NCBI GenBank assembly: GCA_017403985.1
Contig: JAFRDE010000001.1
Location: 1 to 64,000 of the forward strand
Direction of reading: 5' to 3'
Length of the DNA stretch: 64,000 nt
Source of the DNA: Ruminococcus sp.
Lineage (GTDB): Bacteria; Bacillota; Clostridia; Oscillospirales; Acutalibacteraceae
Numbering within the stretch: the stretch's first letter is position 1; each line of letters opens with the position of its first letter. The position numbers and the translations under genes were made by a program. This document shows positions 56,165 through 64,000 of the stretch, piece after piece. Under the pieces are notes generated by a model. It saw only the letters and a program-made list of their open reading frames with translations, was not told the origin of the DNA and searched no databases.

Positions 56165-59110
56165 ATGCAAATGAAAAAAGTAGTAAGCATGATCATGGCG
56201 CTTGTGATGCTGCTGACAGTTGCGATCATCCCCACGGCTTTCTCCGCTGCGGATAAGGATGCTGCCGCGACTTCCGTCAACACCATGACCGACTATGCTC
56301 TTGCTCCCAACATCCAGAGCGGTAATATCCTGCACGCGTTTAACTGGCGCATGCGCGATCTCGTGAAGTATGCTCCCGACATCGCCGCCGCCGGCTACAC
56401 TTCCGTACAGATCTCTCCCGTTCAGTACACCAAGGCTACGACCAACGACGGCTCGTACGCGACTGACTGGTGGTCCTTCTATCAGCCCAGAGATATGTCT
56501 ATCGGCAACGCTCTTGGCACCGCTGAAGAAGTTCAAGCCGCTACCACCGAGCTGCACAAGTACGGCATCAAAGTCATCGCCGACGTCGTTACCAACCATG
56601 TTCAGAACTGCGAAAAGAAAGTTGATACAGCTGAAGTAAATGCGACTCTGAGAGGGTACACCCGCAACAGCAATCTGCTGACTCATAACCTTAACGCAGA
56701 TGACAGCGACCGCAGACATCAGGTACAGGGCGACCTCGATAACCAGCTTCCCGATATTAACACCGGCAACACTTCGTATCAACAGTATCTGATCAACAAC
56801 CTGCTCAACCCGCTGGCTGACAGAGGCGTAGACGGCTTCCGTTTTGACGCTGCGAAGCACATCGAGACTCCTAACGACGGCTCCTATGCTTCTCAGTTCT
56901 GGCCGAACGTCACCAGCGCGATCAAGACGAAGAACTCCAACGCCTACATCTACGGCGAGATTCTCGACAGCGCAGGTAAGTTCAGCATCACCGACTATAC
57001 TCAGTATATCAACGTTACAGACTATGCGTACGGCAACACCGTCCGCAACGCACTGGGCAACAAGAACGCTTCCAACCTCGTTAACTACGGTTACACCGGT
57101 TCTCAAAAGAGCCAGAACGTCCTGTGGGTAGAGTCTCACGATAACTTCTGTTCCGGCGCTTCCACCGGTCTGACCAAGCAGCAGCAGATCCTCGGCTGGG
57201 CGGCGATCGGCGCTCGTAAAGACGCTCCCGCTCTGTTCTATGTCCGTCCGAAGCACGAGCAGATCGATTCCGCCGGCTTCATTAAATACGACGATCTCAT
57301 GGGCGCTCCCGGCTCTGCCGAGACATGGAAAGACCCGACCGTCGTTGCAGTCAACCACTTCAAGAACGCTTTCGCAGGTCAGAGTGAGAACGTTACCGCA
57401 AACGGCTCCAAGCTGTTCGTACAGCGCGGCACCGCCGGTATGGTCATCGTTGATCTGAACGGCTCTGCGGGTTCTGTCAGCCAGACCTGCTCTATGGCGA
57501 ACGGTACCTATAAGGATCAGGTTTCCGGCAACAGCTTCACCGTTTCCGGCGGCAAGATCTCCGGTAACATCGGTTCCACCGGCGTTGCGGTCATCTACAA
57601 CACCACTGCTGAGAACACCGCTCCCGAGATCAAGCTGTCCCTCAACGGCACCGAGCTGACTCCCGAGGTCCTCAGCCGTTACACCGACGCTACCGCTACC
57701 GTAAAGGTCGATCTCAAGAACGCGACTTCCGCTCAGATCAAGGTTTCCAACCTCGACGCGAAGACCGTTAACGGTACCACTTCCTTCACTCTCAAGAGCT
57801 CCATTCCTTACGGCAAGAGCATTGACGTAAAGATCACCGCTACCAATGGTTCAAAGACCGTTGAGCGTACCTATAACATCAAGAAGAAGAATCCGAACGA
57901 GACCAAGAAGGTTTACTTCGACAACACTGTCATGAAATGGCCTTATGAGTCCACCACCGGCTCCGGTACCGTCGGTATCTTCGTATTATGTAAGACAGGA
58001 ATTTCTCCGTCTACAAAGATCGGCTCCTATGACTCCAACAAGCTGACTCCTGTTTCAGGTCAGTCCGGTCTGTATTCCTACACCGTACCTACCAACACCA
58101 AGTACGTTAAGTTCAATGAAGGCTTCATCGGTTCTCAGTATACCGACAAGAGCCATATGGACTCTTACGGACGCTGCCATCTGTTCCACACCTTCTCCGA
58201 GTGCGGCGGCTACTGCGGACGTACCATGCCCGAGACCGTTGTTAATTTCGGTACCGCTAATAGCGCTTCCAACCGTGAGAACGGCGGTTATGAGCTCGTC
58301 GGCGCTATGATCCTGCGCGACCTCCGCTTCGAGGACTACGGCGAGTATCCTGTTGCGACGCTGACCAACGCCGATACTTCTCTCACTGAGGGCGGCACTG
58401 ATCCTACAACTCCTCCCACCGATCCGCCCACAGAGCCTCCTGTAGGCAGACCGATCCTGCGCGGCGACGCCGATCAGGACACCTTCGTTTCCATTCTCGA
58501 CGCGACCATGATGCAGCGTCATATCGCTAATATCAAGGCCCTGTCTGAGGACGGCGCTCTTGCGGCTGATATCGACAGCAAAAATAAGGTCGAGACCATC
58601 GACGTCACTCTGCTCCAGCGCTACTTAGCGGGTATCGGCAATCCGTATCATGTCAATGAGATCTTCTATGTAGACGGCGACGCTCCCAACCCCACAACAC
58701 CTCAGCCCACTACTCCTCAACCCACCACTCCGCAGCCTACTGATCCTCCCGCTCCCACTGATCCTCCCACACCGACCGACGCTCCCATTCCCACCACAAG
58801 CGAGCAGATCAGCTTCCTGCTGACCGATAACTTCAATTGGGGCACCGCGTATGTATACGCATGGGATGCGAACGGCACCGCACTGTGCGGCGAGTGGCCC
58901 GGCGCTTCTCAGGCTGAGACCATCACCAACGGCTACGGCGAGACCCAGTTCCGCTGCTATGTACCCGAAGGCGCAGTCGGCGTTATCCTGAATAACGGCA
59001 GCGGCGCTCAGACAGAGGACATCACCGACTTCGGTACCTATGAAGGCTACTGGATGGACGGTACCAAGAATAATCTCGGTCATTACAAGGTCACCGGCTG
59101 GAATTCCTAA
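56165..59110 (+). CDS. Secreted GH13 alpha-amylase with dockerin and CBM26-like module
   Basis: 981 residues. Signal peptide 1-28. GH13 catalytic barrel: DVVTNH (140-145), nucleophile Asp228 in FRFDAAKH, acid Glu265 in YGEILD, Asp326 in ESHDNF; domain C to about 480. Then an Ig-like stretch (485-575), an unrecognised module with several Cys (580-740), a Pro/Thr linker, and a type I dockerin (767-825) with two calcium loops, DADQDTFVSILD and DIDSKNKVETID. A second Pro/Thr linker leads to a C-terminal CBM26-like starch-binding module (881-981, VILNNGSGAQTEDI). Dockerins plug enzymes into cohesin scaffolds, as in R. bromii amylosomes. AGGAGG lies eight bases upstream; only 28 bases separate it from the transporter gene. 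Confidence 0.94.
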   Translation: MQMKKVVSMIMALVMLLTVAIIPTAFSAADKDAAATSVNTMTDYALAPNIQSGNILHAFNWRMRDLVKYAPDIAAAGYTSVQISPVQYTKATTNDGSYATDWWSFYQPRDMSIGNALGTAEEVQAATTELHKYGIKVIADVVTNHVQNCEKKVDTAEVNATLRGYTRNSNLLTHNLNADDSDRRHQVQGDLDNQLPDINTGNTSYQQYLINNLLNPLADRGVDGFRFDAAKHIETPNDGSYASQFWPNVTSAIKTKNSNAYIYGEILDSAGKFSITDYTQYINVTDYAYGNTVRNALGNKNASNLVNYGYTGSQKSQNVLWVESHDNFCSGASTGLTKQQQILGWAAIGARKDAPALFYVRPKHEQIDSAGFIKYDDLMGAPGSAETWKDPTVVAVNHFKNAFAGQSENVTANGSKLFVQRGTAGMVIVDLNGSAGSVSQTCSMANGTYKDQVSGNSFTVSGGKISGNIGSTGVAVIYNTTAENTAPEIKLSLNGTELTPEVLSRYTDATATVKVDLKNATSAQIKVSNLDAKTVNGTTSFTLKSSIPYGKSIDVKITATNGSKTVERTYNIKKKNPNETKKVYFDNTVMKWPYESTTGSGTVGIFVLCKTGISPSTKIGSYDSNKLTPVSGQSGLYSYTVPTNTKYVKFNEGFIGSQYTDKSHMDSYGRCHLFHTFSECGGYCGRTMPETVVNFGTANSASNRENGGYELVGAMILRDLRFEDYGEYPVATLTNADTSLTEGGTDPTTPPTDPPTEPPVGRPILRGDADQDTFVSILDATMMQRHIANIKALSEDGALAADIDSKNKVETIDVTLLQRYLAGIGNPYHVNEIFYVDGDAPNPTTPQPTTPQPTTPQPTDPPAPTDPPTPTDAPIPTTSEQISFLLTDNFNWGTAYVYAWDANGTALCGEWPGASQAETITNGYGETQFRCYVPEGAVGVILNNGSGAQTEDITDFGTYEGYWMDGTKNNLGHYKVTGWNS

Positions 59111-59141
59111 GCCACATTTCAAATGAATCAACACACAGCAA

Positions 59142-59170
59142 AGGGGACAGACTTCGGTCTGTCCCCTCAG
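59142..59170 (+). terminator. Terminator after the amylase
   Basis: AGGGGACAGAC (59142-59152) pairs perfectly with GTCTGTCCCCT (59157-59167) around a TTCG tetraloop, followed by CAGTTTATA. Confidence 0.8.
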
Positions 59171-59249
59171 TTTATATAGTGAACGGTTAATCGTACTATT
59201 ATGTGCAGTGAAATGACTTTGCAGGAGATGATGCTTGCAACACCCGGAA

Positions 59250-59332
59250 ATGACGGGCGTTTCAATTATCGAAAGCCGAGACAGTGAAGAAACGTTTCTG
59301 TCATGCGGGACGTCGACAAGCGCCGTCCCCTA
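59250..59332. repeat. Dispersed hairpin repeat before mtaB
   Basis: The segment from AATGACGGGCGTTTC to GCGCCGTCCCCTAC matches 10779-10860 before ligA in order and wording with scattered changes (shared: AATGACGGGCGTTT, GAAACGTT, CATGCGG, CCGTCCC). The left hairpin of the ligA copy is missing. Together with AT-rich DNA it fills the 294-base gap. Confidence 0.6.
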
Positions 59333-59345
59333 CAATTCTTACTTA

Positions 59346-59374
59346 TTGACTTTTATCAAACGAATCATTATACT
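59346..59374 (+). promoter_or_regulatory. Promoter of mtaB
   Basis: TTGACT (59346-59351), 17 bp, TATACT (59369-59374). It leaves a leader of about 24 nt. Confidence 0.7.
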
Positions 59375-59404
59375 GTATTAAGATTTATGAACGTGGTGAT
59401 TCAT

Positions 59405-60751
59405 GTGAAATACTATATTGTAACATTAGGCTGCAAGGTCAATCAGTATGAGTCAGAAGTAATGGCTGAGCTGCTGGATAACGCCGGCTATATCAAAGCC
59501 GAAAGCTATACGGACAGCGATATCTGTATCGTCAATTCCTGTACGGTCACGGCGACCGCAGACGCGAAAAACCGCAAGGTGATCCACCGTATCCGCCGTG
59601 AGAACCCGGACTGCATCATCATCCTGTGCGGCTGTATGCCTCAGGCGGTATCGGATGACACGAGAGCCTTTGAGGGCTGTGATATCGTGATGGGGAATAC
59701 TGCCAGACGGGATATCATACCGCTTTTAGATGAATATTTGCTGACCCGTCAGCCGATCATTCGCATCGATACGCACGAGAAAAACGAGTCCTTTGAGCCG
59801 ATGTGCATTTCCGCTTTCAACGAGCGTACCCGCGCCTGTATCAAGATCGAAGACGGCTGCAACCGCTTCTGCACCTACTGCATTATCCCGTACGCGCGCG
59901 GCAGAGTGCGCTCTAAGCCGCTCGACGTCATTCGTCAGGAAGCGGCAGAACTGGCGCAAAACGGCTTCAAAGAGGTCGTATTAGTCGGCATCAACCTTTC
60001 CGCTTACGGTCAGGATGAGGATTTAAATGTCTATGACGCGGTCAAAGCGGTTTGCGAGTTCGACGGGATCGAGCGCGTCCGTCTCGGTTCGATCGAGCCG
60101 GAACGTATGACGGAGGAGATCCTGACCGCATTGTCAAAAGAAGAAAAGTTCTGTCCGCATTTCCACCTGTCCTTACAGGCGGGCTGTGACAGCACGCTCA
60201 AGCGCATGCACCGCCATTACGATACCGCCGAATATGCGCGGATCGTCGCAGATATCCGCCGATTGTTCGATAATCCCTCGATCACCACCGACGTCATGGT
60301 CGGCTTTGTCGGCGAGACTGACGAGGATTTTGAAGCTTCCGTCAGCTTCTGCGACCGTATCGGATTCGCGAAAACGCATGTGTTCCCGTATTCGCGCCGC
60401 AAGGGTACCGCCGCCGACCGCATGGACGGACATGTTCCCGAACGGGTAAAACATCAGCGCGCCGATATCATGATCGCGCATACATTAGAACAGCAGCGCC
60501 GCTTCATGCAAAGTCAGGTCGGTCTGACCGAAACGGTATTGTTTGAAACGCGCGCGAAGGATGGTTACACGGAAGGCTATACGAGGAACTATACCAAGGT
60601 CCGCGTGAAGGATGACCGGCTCATTTCCGGAGAGATTGTTGACGTTCACATCACAGAGGCGTTTGATGATTACTGCGTCGGAGAGTGTAAAAAGGCTCCC
60701 TTTGGTAAAGGGAGCTGTCGACCGATGTCGACTGAGGAATTGCATAAATGA
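59405..60751 (+). CDS. mtaB: tRNA (N6-threonylcarbamoyladenosine 37-C2)-methylthiotransferase MtaB
   Basis: 448 residues. N-terminal MTTase domain (YYIVTLGCKVNQYESEVM, VNSCTVTATADAKNRK, CGCMPQ) with three cluster cysteines, radical-SAM core with CNRFCTYCIIPYARG, and a TRAM domain. Converts t6A37 to ms2t6A37 in tRNA. GTG 59405 is preceded by GTGGTGA; ATG 59387 has no site. The last 19 residues (KAPFGKGSCRPMSTEELHK) are encoded by a two-hairpin repeat and are not part of the TRAM domain. Confidence 0.94.
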   Translation: MKYYIVTLGCKVNQYESEVMAELLDNAGYIKAESYTDSDICIVNSCTVTATADAKNRKVIHRIRRENPDCIIILCGCMPQAVSDDTRAFEGCDIVMGNTARRDIIPLLDEYLLTRQPIIRIDTHEKNESFEPMCISAFNERTRACIKIEDGCNRFCTYCIIPYARGRVRSKPLDVIRQEAAELAQNGFKEVVLVGINLSAYGQDEDLNVYDAVKAVCEFDGIERVRLGSIEPERMTEEILTALSKEEKFCPHFHLSLQAGCDSTLKRMHRHYDTAEYARIVADIRRLFDNPSITTDVMVGFVGETDEDFEASVSFCDRIGFAKTHVFPYSRRKGTAADRMDGHVPERVKHQRADIMIAHTLEQQRRFMQSQVGLTETVLFETRAKDGYTEGYTRNYTKVRVKDDRLISGEIVDVHITEAFDDYCVGECKKAPFGKGSCRPMSTEELHK

Positions 60752-60772
60752 TTGAGCGTTAGCGAGAAACCA
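60691..60772. repeat. Two-hairpin repeat, copy A, at the mtaB 3' end
   Basis: Stem 1: GCTCCCTTT (60695-60703) with AAAGGGAGC (60707-60715). Stem 2: GTCGAC (60717-60722) with GTCGAC (60727-60732). Then TGAGGAATTG and AGCG..AGCGAGA. Copy B at 63127 has the same layout with paired base changes. It supplies the mtaB stop codon. No T run follows. Confidence 0.8.
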
Positions 60773-60796
60773 ATATAATTCGGTTATCGCTTAGCC

Positions 60797-61999
60797 TTAA
60801 ACGGAAGTATTTAAATACCTCACCACATTCTCCACCTCTTCCGCGTTATCTTCATTATGGAAGCTGTCATAGCTGTACAGCATGAAGCCGTCCGCGTCGG
60901 ATTCCCGCGTGATCCCTATTTCCGTTTTGAGTATCTCGTCGTTATCCAGCCACGTGCCGCTGTCTGCGTCGGTACCGGCTTTGTAGGCAGGGATTCCGAC
61001 ATACAGCGATAACCCCTCATGCTTCTCCATATCCAGCCAGTCCCGCAGTCCGTCCTCAAAGGTCAGCGCGGGATTGTCGAGCGAAAAGTAGATCTGCGGA
61101 CAGATGTAGTCGATATAGCCACCTTCACTGCACCATTTTTCCACGTCGGCATACAGCCCTTCGTTATTGCCGAGGTTCCCCTGCGGGGAGATACCGAACA
61201 TGACATTATCTTTTGTCTGATGAACTGCCCTGTACACCGACTGTACCATTCTGGTGACATTGTCCCTGCGGAATTCTTCAAGCGGCAGGGGAGAGTCGGT
61301 GCTTTCGCAATAGGCTTCATAATCCTCCGCGTCAAAGTCGCCGCAGTCAGGCGGGTAGAAATAGTCGTCGAACTGCACCGCGTCAACGTCATATTTTTCG
61401 ATGATCTCCCTGACGCCGTCCGTGATCAGTTTGATCGCCTTTTCGTCAGCCGGATTCAGATACAGACTGCCGTTGACCTCGACGGTCATATCGGCGTTCT
61501 TTACCGCCGGATTATCCCCGCTCAGTTCTGAGGGCGTATCCCCGGTGCTGATACGATAGGGATTGATCCACGCGTGCACAGCGATTGCATGCTCATGCGC
61601 GGCTTGTACGATATATTTGAGCGGATCGAAGCCCGGGTCTTCACCCTGCGTACCGGTGAGGATATGCGACCACGGATAGTAACGGGAGGGATATATCGCG
61701 TCGCTGAACGGACGCACCTGAACGACCATCGTATTCAGATTTGCGCCTTCCATATCGTCGATGATACCGTCGATTTTGGCTTTGAACGCGGCTTCCTTGT
61801 CCGACTCATTCTCTACGTCAAGCGTCATGTAGGTCACCCACACGCCGCGTATCTCTTCAGGCGGCTTTACAGCCGTGATCATATCATTGACGGCGGCTGT
61901 TTTTTCGGCTGACGGTTTCTCTCTGTCCGATACATATAATATGGACGCTCCCAGTAATACCAGCGAAAGAATATACGGTATTATTCTTTTATAGAACAT
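60797..61999 (-). CDS. GHL10/DUF187 family glycoside hydrolase-like protein, membrane-anchored
   Basis: 400 residues. N-terminal membrane anchor (IIPYILSLVLLGASILYVS), no lipobox Cys. The barrel contains EIRGVWVTYMTLDVE, NTMVVQVRPFSDAIYPSRYY, IAVHAWINPYRIS, VDAVQFDDYFYPP and YIDYICPQIYFS, the DUF187/GHL10 pattern; the Asp of QFDDYFYP is a likely catalytic residue. Probably acts on peptidoglycan or a surface polysaccharide; substrate unproven. It converges with mtaB, and diverges from the DUF1294 gene across only 20 bases. Confidence 0.88.
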   Translation of the reverse strand: MFYKRIIPYILSLVLLGASILYVSDREKPSAEKTAAVNDMITAVKPPEEIRGVWVTYMTLDVENESDKEAAFKAKIDGIIDDMEGANLNTMVVQVRPFSDAIYPSRYYPWSHILTGTQGEDPGFDPLKYIVQAAHEHAIAVHAWINPYRISTGDTPSELSGDNPAVKNADMTVEVNGSLYLNPADEKAIKLITDGVREIIEKYDVDAVQFDDYFYPPDCGDFDAEDYEAYCESTDSPLPLEEFRRDNVTRMVQSVYRAVHQTKDNVMFGISPQGNLGNNEGLYADVEKWCSEGGYIDYICPQIYFSLDNPALTFEDGLRDWLDMEKHEGLSLYVGIPAYKAGTDADSGTWLDNDEILKTEIGITRESDADGFMLYSYDSFHNEDNAEEVENVVRYLNTSV

Positions 62000-62019
62000 T
62001 AAATCACTCCGAGGTTGTT

Positions 62020-62298
62020 TTGAAATTTCTGTACATTTATCTCATTATCATCAATCTGATCGCGGTCATCGTTACCGTGCATGATAAAAGAGCCGCCGTC
62101 CGCGGAAGCTGGCGCGTCAAGGAACGGACGCTGTTGCTGATCGCGGCGCTCGGCGGTTCTCCCGCGATGCTTCTGACGATGCTTTTGATCCGTCATAAGA
62201 CGCGTAAAGCAAAGTTCATGGTCGGTATCCCGCTGATCATCGTCTTACAGCTTGTCATCGTTTTTCTGGTGCTGCATTATGGCCTTGGGATATTATGA
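62020..62298 (+). CDS. DUF1294 family small membrane protein
   Basis: 92 residues, three membrane helices. The family marks are DKRAAVRGSWRVKERTLLL, ALGGSPAM and RHKTRKAKF. Function unknown. TTG start at 62020 with GAGG five bases upstream. It overlaps the next gene by 20 bases. Confidence 0.82.
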   Translation: MKFLYIYLIIINLIAVIVTVHDKRAAVRGSWRVKERTLLLIAALGGSPAMLLTMLLIRHKTRKAKFMVGIPLIIVLQLVIVFLVLHYGLGIL

Positions 62299-63166
62299 GT
62301 TTACGGTAGGTTCCGCTGACGACGGGATCACAGTCAAAAGCTTTCTCAGGAGAAAATGCGGCTTATCCGCGCGCTCGATGACAGTGATCAAGTACAGCGG
62401 CGGCAGTATCACCCGCGGCGATCAAGAACTGCGTGCGAACGATATCCTGCATAGCAATGATCTGATCAATGTTTTTTTACCGCGTGAAACGTGCGATATC
62501 ACGCCTGTTGAAGGCAGCCTTGATATCCTGTTTGAAGACGATTATCTCCTGATCGTCAATAAACCCGCCGCCATACCGGTGCATCCTACGAAGGTTCATC
62601 AGCTCGACACGCTCGCCAACATTGTAAGCTTTTATCAGAGCGAGAGGGGAGAGGCATACACATTCCGCGCACTGAACCGTCTGGATAAGGATACATCCGG
62701 ATTCGTGCTGATGGCAAAAGACAGGATCGCTTATTCATTGATTTTGCCGACGGTGCAAAAGACATACATCGCCGTTTGCGAGGGAGATATTACGAGCGGC
62801 GGTACAATTAATGAACCGATCGCTTTAGCAAAGGACAGCAAGATCAAACGCTGTGTCAGCGCTGACGGCGACAGAGCCGTAACGCATTATGAGCCGATCG
62901 CACACGGCAACGGTCATACGATGTGCCGTGTGCAGCTTGAGACCGGCAGGACGCACCAGATAAGGTGCCACATGAGCTATATCGGTCATCCGCTCGCGGG
63001 CGACGATCTGTACGGCGGAAGTCTGCAGTATATCAGACGGCAGGCGCTGCACTGTCAGGCAGTATCTTTCATTCATCCCGTTTCGGGCGAAAAGATCGAG
63101 CTGAATACCGATATACCGGAAGAATTAAGGCTCCTTTTGGGAAAAGGAGCTGTCACCGAATGGTGA
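62279..63166 (+). CDS. RluA-family pseudouridine synthase
   Basis: 295 residues. N-terminal S4-like RNA-binding region (SFLRRKCGLSARSMTVIKY), then the RluA catalytic domain with ALNRLDKDTSGFVLMAK holding the catalytic Asp (Asn replaces the usual His of HRLD), ETGRTHQIRCHM, and GHPLAGDDLYGG. Modifies rRNA or tRNA uridines; the exact site is unknown. ATG 62279 lies in the end of the DUF1294 gene. The last 12 or so residues (LLLGKGAVTEW) are encoded by repeat copy B. Confidence 0.93.
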   Translation: MALGYYEFTVGSADDGITVKSFLRRKCGLSARSMTVIKYSGGSITRGDQELRANDILHSNDLINVFLPRETCDITPVEGSLDILFEDDYLLIVNKPAAIPVHPTKVHQLDTLANIVSFYQSERGEAYTFRALNRLDKDTSGFVLMAKDRIAYSLILPTVQKTYIAVCEGDITSGGTINEPIALAKDSKIKRCVSADGDRAVTHYEPIAHGNGHTMCRVQLETGRTHQIRCHMSYIGHPLAGDDLYGGSLQYIRRQALHCQAVSFIHPVSGEKIELNTDIPEELRLLLGKGAVTEW

Positions 63167-63207
63167 CTGAGGAATTGTATTGATTGAACGAGCGTCAGCG
63201 AGATACC
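63127..63207. repeat. Two-hairpin repeat, copy B, at the pseudouridine synthase 3' end
   Basis: Stem 1: GCTCCTTTT (63130-63138) with AAAAGGAGC (63142-63150). Stem 2: GTCACC (63152-63157) with GGTGAC (63162-63167). Then TGAGGAATTG and GCGTCAGCGAGA. Compared with copy A both stems stay perfect although their bases differ. It supplies the stop codon. Confidence 0.8.
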
Positions 63208-63229
63208 ATTCACTCACTTGATGATATGA

Positions 63230-63631
63230 CTATTTAATGCGTACCTTTTCCTTCTTATTGACTCCCGCGATACCTCCGATCACACCGCACAGCAGCAGTA
63301 CAGCGCTTCTGATCAGCGTTAACAGACCGATATGATTATCAGGGAGCGCAAAACCGACGCATAGTAAGATCATCAGCGTCAACACTCCGACTGCCGCGCC
63401 GATGATCAATCCCTTGCATTTGGAAACGCGGCACGCGATATACGCGCCGATCAGCACGCCGACGCCTTCGATCCCGATCATGACATAGTCGATGATGCCG
63501 TAGGGGAGCCCGGACGTCATTTTCAGCATCAAACAGAATAAACATGTCAGCAGTAACATGATGACGCCGGATGACAAAATTCCGATCAATATCGCTTTCG
63601 GCAGCTTTTTATTTTCCTGTGTAACGGACAT
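63230..63631 (-). CDS. TIGR04086 family membrane protein
   Basis: 133 residues, four membrane helices (AILIGILSSGVIMLLLTCLF; IIDYVMIGIEGVGVLIGAYI; GLIIGAAVGVLTLMILLCVG; AVLLLCGVIGGIAGV). The family is common in Firmicutes beside yajC; function unknown. ATG 63631 has AGGGGTGA seven bases upstream on the minus strand; the ATG at 63652 does not. Confidence 0.8.
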   Translation of the reverse strand: MSVTQENKKLPKAILIGILSSGVIMLLLTCLFCLMLKMTSGLPYGIIDYVMIGIEGVGVLIGAYIACRVSKCKGLIIGAAVGVLTLMILLCVGFALPDNHIGLLTLIRSAVLLLCGVIGGIAGVNKKEKVRIK

Positions 63632-63639
63632 AAAAAAAT

Positions 63640-63666
63640 CACCCCTGTACACTCTATGCAGGGGTG
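63640..63666 (-). promoter_or_regulatory. Hairpin covering the SD of the TIGR04086 gene
   Basis: CACCCCTG (63640-63647) pairs perfectly with CAGGGGTG (63659-63666). On the minus strand the second arm of the pair contains the ribosome binding site AGGGGTGA, so folding could limit translation or end the yajC transcript. Confidence 0.45.
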
Positions 63667-63681
63667 ATGATTGTTATTCTA

Positions 63682-64000
63682 TTATTCGTTATTCTTGCGG
63701 GCTTCCTTTTCTTCCTTGGCAGCCTGCTTAGCGGCTTTTTTCGCAGCGAGCTTATCCATGAACGACTCGTTGCCGGTCGCGGGAGTATCCTTGACGGTAT
63801 CCACGCTGGAGATAGCCCATTTCTTGAATTTCATCTTAGTGCGGTCGGGACCGGTCTCGATGACAAAAGCATCCTCGTCCTCTTTTACCGCGATGATTCT
63901 GCCCTGAATACCGCCGATGGTAGTAATGTCGTCACCGATCGCGATATTGTTGCGCATCTCCTGTTCACGTTTCTTTTTCTTTGAATTGGGACGGATAAGC
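63682..64000 (-). CDS. yajC: Preprotein translocase subunit YajC (5' end beyond the window)
   Basis: At least 105 codons; the reading frame stays open past ATG 63957 to the window edge, giving LIRPNSKKKKREQE before MRNNIAIGDDITTIGG, so the membrane helix lies outside. The visible part is the soluble YajC domain (GGIQGRIIAVKEDEDAFVIET), followed by an Ala/Lys-rich tail. Accessory part of the Sec-SecDF translocase. Followed by the TIGR04086 gene on the same strand. Confidence 0.92.
   Translation of the reverse strand, partial: LIRPNSKKKKREQEMRNNIAIGDDITTIGGIQGRIIAVKEDEDAFVIETGPDRTKMKFKKWAISSVDTVKDTPATGNESFMDKLAAKKAAKQAAKEEKEARKNNE

Noticed and set aside
60691-60732. Ordinary Rho-independent terminator after mtaB
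   Set aside because: The stem is strong but no T run follows, and a second copy with the same extended layout shows it is a dispersed element.

Overview
The window is about 64 kb of chromosome from a spore-forming Firmicute. It is most likely a Ruminococcus-type clostridium (Oscillospiraceae) close to starch degraders such as R. bromii. Evidence: complete spoIIIAA-AH, spoIIGA-sigE, both PolC and DnaE, a Clostridia-type IspH-S1 fusion, an A/V-type ATPase instead of F-type in this region, strong AGGAGG ribosome binding sites with frequent TTG/GTG starts, and a secreted GH13 amylase carrying a dockerin plus a CBM26-like starch-binding module. Nearly everything reads as vertically inherited core genome. 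I see no transposase, integrase, phage gene, CRISPR array or complete tRNA/rRNA gene.

Layout. 1-514: repeat and hairpin DNA. 515-3640: a zinc-ribbon pseudokinase with PASTA domains, an XRE regulator and a histidine phosphatase. 3761-9418: a tightly overlapping run of rpiR-type regulator, BaiN/YhiN flavoprotein, cmk, plsC and ispH-rpsA. 9583-12885: ywlG, an HD protein and ligA. 13005-17605: spoIIIAA-AH. 17672-19720 (minus): cytoplasmic pullulanase. 20008-28614: nusB, a TsaD-like gene, xseA, dnaE, pfkA and a MORN-repeat protein. 28733-30596: a small lipoprotein, then sigE and spoIIGA on the minus strand. 30867-39676: nine-gene V-type ATPase operon (G-I-K-E-C-F-A-B-D). 39919-41310: YlmC/YmxH-like protein and a SleB-type wall hydrolase. 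41607-54822: the classic rpsB-tsf-pyrH-frr-uppS-cdsA-dxr-rseP-ispG-polC block, followed without a visible terminator by a PerM/AI-2E family membrane protein and the dockerin amylase (to 59110). 59405-64000: mtaB, a GHL10 hydrolase (minus), DUF1294 protein, an RluA-family pseudouridine synthase, a TIGR04086 membrane protein (minus) and yajC (minus, cut by the window end).

How it fits together. Three isoprenoid genes (ispH, dxr, ispG) plus uppS supply undecaprenyl carrier; plsC and cdsA supply phospholipid; cmk and pyrH supply nucleotides; rpsB, tsf, frr and S1 serve translation. SpoIIGA-SigE and SpoIIIA belong to the mother-cell/forespore programme. Amylase outside the cell and pullulanase inside, with pfkA, suggest a starch-based life.

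The most unusual content is between genes. Several short-repeat families decorate this otherwise conserved chromosome: (i) 7-bp-period tandem repeats set as opposing arms inside operons; (ii) a two-hairpin element present twice, each time forming the 3' end of a gene, with compensatory base changes that keep both stems; (iii) GTAGGGACGAGC-type hairpin elements; (iv) a 180-bp hairpin element bounded by 12-bp inverted repeats at the left end. These repeats are the main lead for something under-described.
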